Below are positions 23,163 to 35,900 of a DNA stretch of 64,000 nucleotides, in pieces. A program made the position numbers and the translations under genes. Source of the stretch: Thunnus maccoyii (lineage: Eukaryota; Chordata; Actinopteri; Scombriformes; Scombridae); assembly GCF_910596095.1 (NCBI RefSeq), contig NC_056546.1, positions 9,382,925 through 9,446,924 of the forward strand, read 5' to 3'. The stretch's first letter is position 1; every line of letters begins with the position of its first letter. Under the pieces are notes generated by a model. It was given only the letters and a program-made list of their open reading frames with translations, did no database searches and was not told the origin of the DNA.

Positions 23163-23212
23163 ACTGTGTTTTGTTGTAATCCTTGGAGGAGAAACAGACC
23201 TATAAATACCAA
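23163..23212 (-). promoter_or_regulatory. Candidate myoz1 core promoter and first donor
   Basis: On the minus strand a GTATTTATAG box (TATA/MEF2-like) is followed about 40 bases later by CACA|GTAAGT, a strong donor consensus. This would give a short non-coding first exon about 1.9 kb from the coding start. It is based on motifs alone. Confidence 0.25.
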
Positions 23213-26200
23213 ACAGAGAAGAAGAAACCCCTGGCTCAATGCTGGTGATCTCGATCACAAGTTTACAAATCCCTCAGTGCCTCTGACCCTACGTATAGCT
23301 GGACCCAAGTCCTGGGAAGTGCAAAACCCACCTTACACTCAGATGGCAGATCTTCCCAAGGGTTGGGGGTGTGGGTTCCAGCAGTGTTGGTGTCAAGATG
23401 GGGGGAGGAGGTGGAGGAGGAGGTTGAGGAGCATGAATAGGGAGTGGGGGGGGGGCAACTAAGGCGGGGGAGAAGTCTCTGTTGGCCAGCTGAAAATGCT
23501 GATGGGGATATTAAAGGAACAAAATCATATTCACAGATGGTTCAGAAGTCTATATTTAGTCGCAAAGAACGTGGGGAACAGAACTCAGTTATAAGATAAC
23601 CTCAAAGGACTTTGGGGTGTGTTTAGGGTACACAGTGAGAGGGAGGGAAAGTAGAGTAGAGTATGTGCGCATAGTGCATAGTGCAGGTCTGCATGGTAAA
23701 CATATGTGTGTATATTGAGGCATGGCAGTTTGTCAGTTAGCTCCTTTACTCCCTACATTACTCTAACCTGACACCAGATTGTCACATTTTCAGTTTCTTT
23801 GACGCGTCATGTGACAAGACGTGATGGACATGCGGATACAGATACTGCAGCAATGTTGGCTTGGTAAAAACTGCAACTGTAAACAGATGTACAGTAAGAG
23901 TACTAGAGAGCATCCAAAGGCCAAAAACCAGTAAAGACAATGCATGTTTTGTCCATTCTGTATCATTTGTAATATTGTTCATGTTGAGAGCATTCAAAGA
24001 ACTACAACATGAATGCATGAGAACAGTCTTTGTAATTAGATCCAGGGTCATAGCCAGGATTTTAGAAATACTGAAGTCATGAGTCCAGATCCCCTCAGTG
24101 CAACCTCCCCTCAAATAAACATTTACATTTTTAGTATCCACCAAAAACATCAGAGTAATTTTTTTTCTTCACATTTTATGTGTCTTCCTAAACAATGGTC
24201 TAATTGCTGTTTCAAAGCCTTCTCCACAATGTCAGGATATAAAATACTAAATCCCTTCCTTTTTATGTATTTATTTTGGTCTAAAAACATTTGAATTTCA
24301 GAATGTGTAATTGAACCTAAAGTCCTCCTGAAGTCATTAAATTACGAGACAATACCAAAGACATGTCCTTAGTGCTCTCATTGTTGCTACATTTTATACA
24401 AGTAAGCAAAATTTGGTATATTTGAAGTTAAAAAAGAGAGAAAAATAATGACCAGAAAAGTATGTATACCCCTTCTTTTATTAGGGCTTAATATTGTTGT
24501 CGTCTATCTTATACTGTTCATATCTCATGTTGTAGCAACAGGTTTTATCATTCACAATTGTAATAATTCTGCTTTTTTGTTACCCCATCTTAGTGTAAAC
24601 TGATCATATTTTCAGTCCCAGAAAACCTGAGTATGGAGCATAAAATCTGAGGCTTTTACTCATCAGTGACCTTGGGGTATAGAACATTTATAAACACAAC
24701 ATATTATGATCATGGTGTTATCAGATAAAGGCCTGCTATCCATTGCACTGACCAATATTTTTAGGCAATTGTATGTATTGTGTGGCTATGTTTGATCAAA
24801 GTACTTTATATTAAGGTAAGATTTCACTGCAGTTTTGTGAAGTGCATTGTCAAGTCAAGTCAAGTCAACATTCCCGCATGAGCAAACAATTGGTGACAGT
24901 TGCAAGGAAAAACTCCCCTTTAATGGGAAGAAACCTCAAGCAGAACCGGGCTCTAGGTGGGCAGCCATCTGCCTTGACCAGTTGGGTTGTGCATTTTGCA
25001 TGGATGATATTGTATTGTCATATTCACAAGAGCATGGTTGTCACTTAAACAGGCATGCAACATAATCCCGGGGGTTTTTATGAGTCCTTGGCTTAAATTT
25101 AGAACTCCGGAAGCTCAACATGACAAGAGCGTTCTCTGAATGTTGGCCAGGAACTTGCTAGTCTTGTGTCTAGACAATGGAAAGAGAAAATGTAACTGCC
25201 AACAAACTAAGAATTTCTTCTAATGTGACTTTGCAGGTTTTGGTGTTTTCCTGACCAAGTTTATGTGTAGTTCTTCTATTTAAATGAGAAAAACAAACTT
25301 GCTGATCCACAGTATATCTGTGAATCTGTATAACTCATGGTGCATGTTGTAGCCTGGCATCTGGGCAACTGCCCATCAGCAGTGATTTTATCATAATCAT
25401 TGTCACTTACATTTGGCTTAGTTCTATCTTTTTTTAAACACTTGTCCAACCTCCTCTTAAAATAACAGGGCTTGACCCCTCAGTCAATTTTAAACCCGTC
25501 TCCAAACTCCTATTTTATCCAAAGTCAAAGTCAGTTTTGTATCATCTGCTGTATGACTTCAATACAGTCAGATTACAGTAAGTGAAGCATTTTCAATTTG
25601 GCTTCTATGTGAAGAATAAAGGCAGTCTATCCTTTCCTGTCTGGGCCCGTTGGCTCCACAGCAACATGCTTGATGTTACACTGTTAGTGTCCTCCATCAA
25701 ATAATCAAATAATCTTTGTTTTGCTTTCTTTTTTGGCCGTTTTTTCTCACATTTTATTTTAATCTAATCTTCCTGTTTCTGTGTTGTTTTAATGTGATAA
25801 TTTTGTGAAGCAGTTTGTAACTACAAATAATGATCATTATTATAATTACTATTTTCTTTAAAAACGGACACTGTTGCATTGCTTATAATTTCTTCAAGTT
25901 CTGGAAATTTTTTGACACACCTCCAAAGGCCTCCTTGCCTTCTACAAAACTTGTAAATAATCCTGTCCTCACTCTAGGAGATCTCTGCAAACTCTAGAAT
26001 AGTGGGTGGCGTAATTAATGATCAAGTCAAGTGATAAGATTCAATTTGATCTCATGAAATCATACTGCAAATGAAGTGCAGACTCTATATAAAGAGAAAC
26101 AGGCAGACATTAAAGGTTGATGTGACATCTAGAGAAGTGAAGAATCTCAGATTATTTTACTGTAATTCTTTTTCTGTCACTAGAAATAATCACTATGTGA

Positions 26201-26358
26201 AGGAAAACTACCAGGGGAACTACTGTACATGGTGTTTTGAATAGATCTTGAAATAGAAACTTTGCAGAAGCTGAGAAGCCAGTTTTTGATCTTTTTAAAG
26301 CAGTTAAATTAAGAACAAATTTTAATTACAGTAACGACCTGGCAAAAAGTTGTTTTCA

Positions 26359-26402
26359 CTATAAATAGTCTTCTGTTTGGATATTAACAGCTCTATATAT
26401 AG
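26359..26402. promoter_or_regulatory. Two MEF2-type boxes (CTATAAATAG, CTATATATAG)
   Basis: CTATAAATAG at 26359-26368 matches the MEF2 consensus YTAWWWWTAR exactly, and CTATATATAG at 26393-26402 also fits it. They lie between two muscle Z-disc genes. MEF2 drives many sarcomeric genes, so a shared muscle element is plausible, but A/T-rich sites of this length also occur by chance in this DNA. Confidence 0.35.
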
Positions 26403-27320
26403 GCACCCTGTGAGCGTGGAGGCTGGCAACAAAATGCCCTTCTGACTTCACACTCAGTCAGAAAGGAGTCCAACAGACTCCAGCACCACTCAGTGGCAAA
26501 GGTTCATGAGGACAAGAAAGAATAATATTCTTAATTTCCCAGCAGAAAAACAACAACACACATACTGTATGTGAGATGATTGAGACGGGACTTTCCACAC
26601 ATTGACTCGACATTTAAAGCAAAGTTACTCTGATTTACAAGATTTAAATGATCAAGACTGAAATATAAAATGTAGGCCTATATGTAATATCTAAATGTAA
26701 TATGTAATGTAGACATTAAATGCAGTGATTTTAAAATGAACAGGAGTTAGCAGCATTGGCACAGTTTATGTATATACACACATCTCAGCATGATTGGATG
26801 GTTCCTTAGTGTACAGCTGTGAGAAAGTGTGTGTTTGCTGACATCATCTGGGCCTACTGGTTCCATAAAGGCTTTTCATATCTTGTATTTGTGTTTCTGC
26901 ATTGCATATACTCTTTAAGTGCTTTGGTACATTTCTAAAAGATGAAAATGTGTTTTGCTTATAGTCACTTGGAGCATTGATGGACACTGCAGTCTCTTAA
27001 TTAACAGGAAGATCATTAACTACCGTGTCACCTCACTTTGACTCCGTGGATGAATAGGAATCTATGAAAAAGACCAGCTCATGATGTGTTGCCCCTCCTG
27101 AATCTGGGGTGTGTATAACTCCTGATATTGGGTTTTCTATGCAGCCACATTACCTGAAGTTAGACAATTTGGTGGTGATGTGAAGGAAATTCGATTGAAT
27201 GAAAGTCCTCTGGGGCAAAACGGCCTGGATTTCACCAAACCCATTTATATGCAAAGATGAGTGTAGAATCTTCTTTCTTCCACTCTGCTCAATGTTAGAC
27301 TATTCAAGTTTTTTTCTAAA

Positions 27321-27423
<103 letters not shown>

Positions 27424-28174
27424 CCTCATTCTCTAGTCTTTAAAAATATATCTTTGAACCTTGCACCCTCTAGTGGCAAAGAATGGACATGTGTTTTCAT
27501 ATGGTTGTCCTTACTGTTGTATCTCTCTTTCACAGAGGGATGCTTGATCAAGTTAGCTGAGCTTATTGCAGTACTGTCCCTCTAATCGTATCAATTAAAG
27601 TCTGAATATGGGGAATTCTGTGATTTTCTCTGCATCATAACTGCTAAAAATATATATGTGTAAGACCCAACATGATATTGACAACAACCTTGACATATTA
27701 AATAGGTCCTTGCCAATTTTTGCCATTTTCTGAAAACCAAGTTCGCTATCAGACATTGTAGCCTTCATGTGATGAAATATTGTTGATTATCCTCCAGTCT
27801 CTGAATATTTTGTGTCTGTTTTATAAATTATCATGTTTTGAATGAAGTACGCAAACCAAGCCTAAAAACTAGCCTGAGCAAGCTAGTATTGAAGAATATG
27901 TTTCTAAAGTTACTTTATGGAGCTGGGACAGAGCATGCTGAGGTTGACTCGACTTAACTGGCAATAGCAATCTTGCTTTATGAAACAACCCTTAAAATTT
28001 ATAAATTTGGGATCTGTCCTGGAAGTTTTCAATAACATTGCAATTAATCTTATCTATGTGATAAAGCAATGTACAGAGTAATGTACATTTATTCATGTGC
28101 AGATGGTATTGAGTGAATGGAGATCATGCTGTGGTAGAAATGAATACCATATAGGCTTCTATACTTATTGGGAA

Positions 28175-28176
28175 AA

Positions 28177-28205
<29 letters not shown>
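28175..28205. repeat. (GT)n microsatellite
   Basis: About 15 GT units in the intergenic region downstream of synpo2l. Confidence 0.9.
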
Positions 28206-28207
<2 letters not shown>

Positions 28208-30294
28208 CTCCTGAAACACTGTAAAATATTTTTGCCCATTGACTGTATAGTTATAAAATATAAGACATTTTTTATTCAAACTAATATACAGTAACACTTA
28301 TTGCACCGCTCAACTTAACACTATCATTACATGCATGCATGTACTGTATTGTCCATTAAAAGAAATGAGCAGGATCACACAATCAACAACAGGGGGCAGT
28401 GTAAAATCAGACATGTCAGACAAGTGAAGCGCTTTCAAATCTAATTTTATTCCTCTAAAAATGTCTTGTCTCCTTGTCAGTATAAATGTCTCTACTCAGC
28501 ATAAATAACAAACATTTTCACACTTATTCTTTAATCCAACTACATCCAGAAACATGTATTTATCATATTTTACACCTCATTACTACTATATCCACAAACT
28601 AGATTTTTGGCAGCCACAATATTATGAATACAAGAAAAAGCTTTAAGAGATAAAATCATTTAAAAATGGTAAAAAATAACAAAAGTATCTCTCCAAGAAT
28701 TCCAAAACTGAAAACAACATATTAATTTATTTGTTTTTTACTTGTTACCATTAACATGACCAGTCTCTCAAGATATACTATATAGTCATCAAATACCTTT
28801 AATCCTTATTTTTTTATAACAACCATTGTTACCAAAAAGTCACCAGCTAAACTGTGCTTCTCTCCATCAGATTCTTTAGCTTTATCAATAAATCTCAGGT
28901 CTGAAACCTTCCTGTCATCCTCCTTTAACCTCTACAGGCTGTGGGATTTCATTACTCTGTGCAATTCACCCATATATCTCAATTTTCTGCCAAAGAACTA
29001 TATGTGATCATGACCCTTTATGTGAAATGTTGGGCAATGACCCCATTGAGTTATTTGGCCTAGCTTTACACTGCCTTTATTCCCCCTCCACAGCTACCTT
29101 CATATCTTGAATTCTTTTACAAATGCTGGTGTACCAGTCAACTTCCCCTTGCACCACTTCAGATTAAATCACAATTAAACAAAACAAAATACACATTCCT
29201 TTATCTGTGTTATTGGTTTAATAAAGTTACATATATCTGCAAAGACCACACTGATACTAAGAAGGCTCTGTCTAAGTGGCAATTAGAAGCAATGATATCC
29301 AGTGACAAGTGTACATTGAGTGACAGCCAGGCACTTGATGAATGTGACCCATTCAAAAGATTGCATTTCTCGCTGGCTATAGTGAGCAGGTGTGTTTTGC
29401 ACAAGCCACTAAAACTTTGCAAGAGCAAACTTTGTCCTCACATAGTTTCACAGTGTGCTGAGGCGTTTAAATACATTTTACAGTTTTCAACTGGTCATGC
29501 ATCATTAAACCCCTGGACGAGAAGACTAGGTCATCATGAGTTTCTTCTCAATAATGCTACAGAGGGTAAAAAAAAACATTTTGTGCACATCAGTTAGTAG
29601 TAGTAGTGTTGAATAACATAATTACATGTTCAAAAATAAAAGCCCTCTACTTTTGCCTTATGATCCTCCACCTGTCAACATACTACAACATAAATCTTCA
29701 GGGATTTAATCCTATTGTCAGAACCGCAACTGTTCATTTTGAACATCTGTCAGACATTTCAAGTTTCAAAGAATAATTCAGTACAGGCTCTGTTTGGATG
29801 GTATTTCTGCTAAATTAGAAGAAAGAGATCTCCAGAAGCCTTACACAAACCTCCCCCAGGACAGGCATATGGTGGACTATACAGCATACAGTATGTGCTA
29901 GTATTCCCTATTGTTATTTTCACTCAGATACATGTGTGAGTAAATGTGTTGGCAGCAAAATAAATATGATAAGCAGCATTTTTAACAGCAAGTAGATGCT
30001 TATAATCTATTACCATTATGAAACACGTAATTGATTAATAATTGATAAAATATCAGGTAATACTGGGAATTGCCCATCACAATTTCCTAAGGCCTAAGGT
30101 GATATATTCAAAATGCTTTTTTTTAACCAACCACCCAAAACCCACCAAAAAGATATCAAAAAGCAGAAAAATGTCACATTTTAGAAACTGGAACCAACGG
30201 ATATTTGGCTTTTATGCTTGACTTAAACAATTACAGCACTAAATGAATACTACATGAAGATGTCAAATTGTGGAGGTGGCTGATTTGCTGCTGT

Positions 30295-32945
30295 TCACAT
30301 TGCCCCTGGCCTCCAGACACGGGGCTGAACGCCTCCCCTGGTTGCTACAAAATGTGGTTTGGGTGCCTGTACTGGGTTGGATTTGACCGGGGGCAAAGAG
30401 GAAAGGATACTGAGCTCGGGGGCGCTCTGGAACTGCTTGGCTGCCTGGAGCCCAGTGGTGTACGAGACTGGAGTGTAAGGTGTAGGGACCGCAGCGGGCA
30501 CAGGGTTTGGAATAGGGGTGGTAGAGAATTTTGGCAGGCAGGGTAGTCCAGCTGGTTGGAAGGGAGGTGAAGCTGGGGTTGGAGCACTGACTGGTGCGGG
30601 TGTCAAGGGAGGGGCCAGGGTTGGAGTGAAAAGAGCAGGCGGTGGGGAGATCATGCTGGAGTGAGTCAGACGTTCTCCAAGGGTAGTGGCTGAGCGGGGT
30701 GCAATGACTTTGGGAGCCAGAGTGGGAGCTGACATTGGTGTGGGTGTGGAGAATCGCTTGACCTCATAGACACGGGCGGTTTTCAGGGGGATCTGCCTAG
30801 GTGAGGTTAATGAGCTGCCCACCATTCTTGTTGTATAGTCACCCTGCTGCTGCCTCTGGGCCTGGTAAGAAGGCATGCCTGATAGATTAGCAGCACTGCC
30901 TCCATAGTTGAACATCGCAGAGTTGAGCTGGTAGGGCTGCCTTCTCATGAAATCCAGAGCTTTGATGCCCTCTCTTTGGGAGCCCCCTCTACCCCTGCTG
31001 TCTGGCCCTTTATCCCTTTGAGGCCCCGTTGGAATAGAGGGGGCTAGGAGTGGGTTGTACCCAATGGGTGGAGGGGCGCGGACATTTGGGGAGTACTTCC
31101 AATGAGAAGGTAAGGAAGAACTAGAGGAGGAGTCAAAGGGTTGGGCTGCACTGTATGAGGCCACTTCCTGTTGGTAAGGGGTCTCAGGTGGGGTGTCAAC
31201 TACAAACATACCCATGCGGCTCTGCCTGCGGGCAAACAGCTGGGCCCCCTTGCCCCCTGCTTGAAGAATCTGTGGGGCCTCGTGGATAACCCGAGGCTTG
31301 GGTGCCACTGGTGGAGGCATTCTCCCAATACCAGCCTCACCACTGCTCTCTTCCCCTGCACCATCATAGGTAACCTCAGAGGGTGGTTGGCCAGATTTGT
31401 ACCGAGTGTACGTGTCATCAAGTTTCTGCACCATGGACAACAGCTCAGGATTGGGGGAGTTCTTCTTGACATCTGGCACACTGAACATAGGTTTGGGTTT
31501 ACCACCACGCCGTCGAGCCTCAAGTAAGATTCCTGTGCGACCTGCTGAACCAGGATCAGGGGTTGTAGCTACAGCTTCTGGCTGGGAGGCCACTGACACT
31601 GGAGCTACAGGTGACATGGAAAATTGAGGTGGAGGTGGCTGAGCAACTGGCACTTGAACTGGAGGCCTTAATACAACTGGTTGAGCTGAACTGGTAATTT
31701 GGGATACAGGATGAACAGGGGCTGGAGCCATTGGTTCTTGTGGTTGTGGAGCTGGGTGCATTGAAGACATAGATACTGGGGGCTCATTTGCAAATGGAGC
31801 CTGATTAACAGTAGTTACTGGTTGCGCTGCCTGCATTGTCTCTACAGAGGTAGAGATGGCTGGAGGGTGAAAGGTAACAGGAGCCTCTGGTGTCAGGGCC
31901 AAGGGACCTGGAGGTATAGAGGATGGCGGGGAGAGCACTGACGGAGGACCAGGGGGTAGCTGTGCCATTACTGATGTAGCATTAATGGCTTCCTCAGAGG
32001 CATTGAAAAATGGTGGTGTCACAACAGCTGCTGAGGCAGGTCGCTGGTTTGTCTTTGTAACAGGTGGTCTGAATGTTACAGGGACGGTCGCAGCTCGGAT
32101 GCTGATAAAGCCAGGTGTGAAAGGACGTGCAGTTCTATTGAGAACATTACTGGCAGGTAGTTCTGGTAATGGTGTCTCCACCGGTGATGTATGACTAGTG
32201 AGAATAGTCACAGAAGCAGTAGCTGGTTTGGGTGCCACAGGTGGAGGTGACATCACCAGGCTTGCTGTGCTAATTTCAGAATGGCATAGGTCCCCATTAG
32301 ACATGCCATGAGCTGCAACAGCAACTGGACCTGGAACTTGGGATTGCTCTTGCTGTATGACTGGAGGACCAGGTGGTATCATCTGCTGAGGCTGAAGATT
32401 TGATTGCATCTGTGGTTGTATCTCTGGATGTAACTGATACACCTGAGCCTGCTCCTGGACTTGAGACTGTGGAGGAGCCTGAGGTTGTGCCGCCTCCACC
32501 TTCTTGGCATGCTCAGCAGCCCTCTTTCTCTGCTGCTCAAACAATTGGACGCCCTTGCCTGCAGTCTGACTCAACCCTGGACTCGGAGCGTCCTCTGCCC
32601 CATCCCCACGACCTTCAGTGCCTGCAGTTGCCCTCTTCTCTAGCATATCTATGTAGTCACTATCCCAAGTTGGGTCAGGAGCTGATGAAAACCCATCTTC
32701 ATCAAACTCTGACTCACTGCCAGGAAACACCCCATCCTCTTCTTGTGAGTCCAGACTCCTATCCTCATCCACACTGCCAAAGCTGGTGAGGGTGTACTTC
32801 TTTGACCGCTGCCGCCTCTTCTTGAACATCAGCACCCCCTTGGAGTGAGGGTTGGGAGCATCTGTCAGTAGGGATGCAATTGTTCGACACTTGCTTTTGG
32901 CTTCCTTTACATGCTTGTCTTGCTGTGTATCTCCTCGATTCAGTT
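30295..32945 (-). CDS. synpo2l: synpo2l exon 4 (large last exon)
   Basis: Residues 323-1205, stop TGA at 30297-30295. It starts at a ccctgcag acceptor and reads LNRGDTQQDKHVKEAKSKCR before the first internal Met. A basic cluster KKRRQRSKK lies at about 364-372, followed by an acidic stretch (EDGVFPGSESEFDEDGF) and long Pro/Gln/Val-rich low-complexity sequence with recurrent PPPVAPKP motifs (SH3-ligand-like). The conserved actin/alpha-actinin region contains APPPIGYNPLL and ALDFMRRQPYQL. Confidence 0.95.
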
Positions 32946-35900
32946 CTGCAGGGTGTAAAAACCATAGCTATTAGGAATAATTGCACAGTAGCATTCCATG
33001 TATATAAAGAAACAGATGGGAACTATTACCTCAACCTAAGTATGTAAGTCCTCTAAATAAAACACTGATGCATTCTAGTCATGATGTTTTGGCGAACCTA
33101 CATCATAAGTAAGTACTGCAGCATGGTCAGAGAAGTCTGAATAACATATTTAACCTTTACATCAAAAACTGGCTCTGACATCACCATCTAAACCCATCTC
33201 GACCGCCATGCCTTCAACAGGTCTCTTAACTTGCAACAGGAGCACCTCTGGAAAAAATTCCAGGCAAGCCTTTGGCTTCTCACATTAGTTGGTGTGAAGG
33301 ATAAATTTGCATGTTATTAGGCATATGTACTCTAACATCTAACTTAGAAAATATTTGCAAGCTTGTGGAAAGTTGCATGTTGTAGGTGACTGGAAGGAGA
33401 ACTTCAAAGAGTAGCCACAACATATCCTTTAACTTGTTATGGTATTAAGCAGATTATCATAGGCAACCTCATTCTGTTACCCTAATATGCACCGCCAGGT
33501 GAAGGGATTTCTTAATTTGTCTAGGACATGGTTCCTAACTAGGACATTAGAATGTTAAACCTGAACTCAGTGATGGCAGGGGGGATTTACAAGAGTACAT
33601 TTATTCACGTTCTTAAAACAGCCCATTGACTTCAAATAGCCTAGCTCTGCCGTATGCTTGGGCTTATTATGGATGATGGATAAGATGACAAGTGGTAGGA
33701 AAGACTACTTGTTCAGGGTCAGTGTTCTGCATTTGTTGTTGCGTCACTGAATTGTCACAATTTCTGACCTCTTCAAAGATTGTGGATACCAAAAAATAGT
33801 AAAACATGACTGGCTAATTTTTCAGGCTTCAGCAACTACAGTAGAAAGGGTTTTCTTACATTATTCTATATAGAAACATTGTGAAACATTACCTTCTTTT
33901 TGTTACTGCACCATGGCATTTTAGATAATGACAATGACAAATTATCTTTCTTTGTATGAGAACAGAGATCAGCTCATCTTCACTTCAAGGATATAATTAT
34001 GTGCTGTAAAGCAGATGGCATATAGAAATAATATATAATATAGAAAATAATATAAATAACAACATAATGAAATTAGCATGAGAACCAATGTGAAGCACAT
34101 GTCTATGTCATTGTTCTTGCACAGCTGTACTTACTGGCTTGCTTGGCCTTTTCCATGTAGGTTGTCGTAAGTTCCTCATCGATGGGTTTATTCACAGGGC
34201 CCACCATGGGCACAAGCTGGCTGCGGGAGCCCAGCATCAGTGCCTCCTTGGCCCTTTCAGGGGATACCAGTGGCACGTTGGCTGGCTCCAGTAAGCCGCT
34301 GTCTTCTTCCTGCACTCCATCCCGTGGCCCCTGGTCTTCTGCTGAGGAGATGATGGAAGACGTCTCTGTGGATGTCTGAGAAGACCACATTCCTGGACCA
34401 GGAGGCTGGTAAATCACCTCCCTCCGTGCCACCCCAGGTAGCCCCACACCTCCATCTCCACCTTCCCCATGTCCATCCAACAAATTGGAGTAAAGTTGTG
34501 CATCTGGAGCGCTGTCATAGCCACTCATCTCTGATGTCTCCCCACCCTCAGGGGAGGCTCGTCCTGTTGGTTTCCCTGGGATGGAGTTGCTGGGGCTGCG
34601 GCGTTTCTGCCGGCGCTGCCTCTCGAAGCCTGCCACATCTGCGTCACTGTCAGTCTCAGCATAGTAAGCTTCACTACCAGGTGGAGATGTCAAGCCACTG
34701 GTTATTGAGGAGCGGCTACGGTGGACCTCACGGACGGGTGCATGGTGGGGGGGTGTCATGGCACGCAGAGCAGCACGGTACTCCTTGTCTATACGAGGAG
34801 ATGGGGCACGGGTCACAAGGACCACAGACTGAAAACCAGCAGGCGCCCTGCAAACAAGTAGAGGGTTTTACAAATTTATGGGGCTAAACAGAGGCCCTTG
34901 GATACAGTGTTCTAAATGTGGATTGAGTGTCTTCTTGAAGTCAGTAAGGTCTTACTTAATGTCTTGATGATTTTTAATATATGTAGGAAGGATAATATAC
35001 ATCAGTAGTATCAAATGCATGTGCATCCTAAATTGTATTTTTTTGTGTCAAAAGTTGGTCTGTGACTTGTGTGGGATATATTTTTGTCTTGATCCATTAC
35101 AGTGAGTTGATGATGGTTTATCATCAGTGAGAGTATAATGCTTTTGTTCCTCTGACCTTTTGACCCGGATGTGTAATATACCCGGGGAGCTGTCGATGAG
35201 GTTCATGGCCTGGGCGTGGGATAGCATTTCACATGGCTGTTCATTGATGGACACCAGCTCATCAGTCTCCCGCAGTCCAGCCCTACATGCTTTGCTGCGT
35301 TTACGCACCTGCACAAACAAAGGGAGGAAAAATACAAACACACATAGAGGGCAAAAGGTTACACAAATGTTGAGTTTCAGTTGATCATGTAAAAAATATT
35401 GTTAGTAGAACAATTTTTAAGACTTTTGGGACAAATCTGTGTCAACTTTCTTTTACGTGTGTCTCAAGGGTACATCTCAAATCAAGTTTTAACAATTTGA
35501 CAGCAAGCCCAAGTCCAAGTCTTTCTGGTCTGAATGCTGACCATTTAATCACATTATTGGTACATTTGCTTTTTAATAGCCTTCCCATATGGCTGAGAGC
35601 AAGTCCTGTCAATGCATAGGGCTAATAATTAAGTATTCAAGTTGTATTACTATACAAAGTCTGTCTGATGCTGTCATATTCATATTCTATTGCTCCGGGA
35701 TTTTATCATATCAGATTTTAAGACAGATTTTAGCCTGGCCTTAAGTCTGAAAATGATTCAAGTCTCAATTAAGTCAAGCTTTGGAGCAACTTGACAAGCA
35801 CAAGTCAAATTTCAAGTTGTCCTTTTCTTCTGACTTGAGGCCAAGTCTATTGCTCTGATATGAAGAGCTGTGATGTAGAGCAATATTAACACAACTGATT

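Noticed and set aside
32373..32789. 138-codon plus-strand open frame inside synpo2l exon 4
   Set aside because: It is a shadow of the Pro/Gln-rich coding strand, which is stop-poor on its complement.
34372..34887. 171-codon plus-strand open frame over synpo2l exon 3
   Set aside because: It is the complement of a confirmed coding exon. Its reading has no family resemblance and crosses the exon edge.
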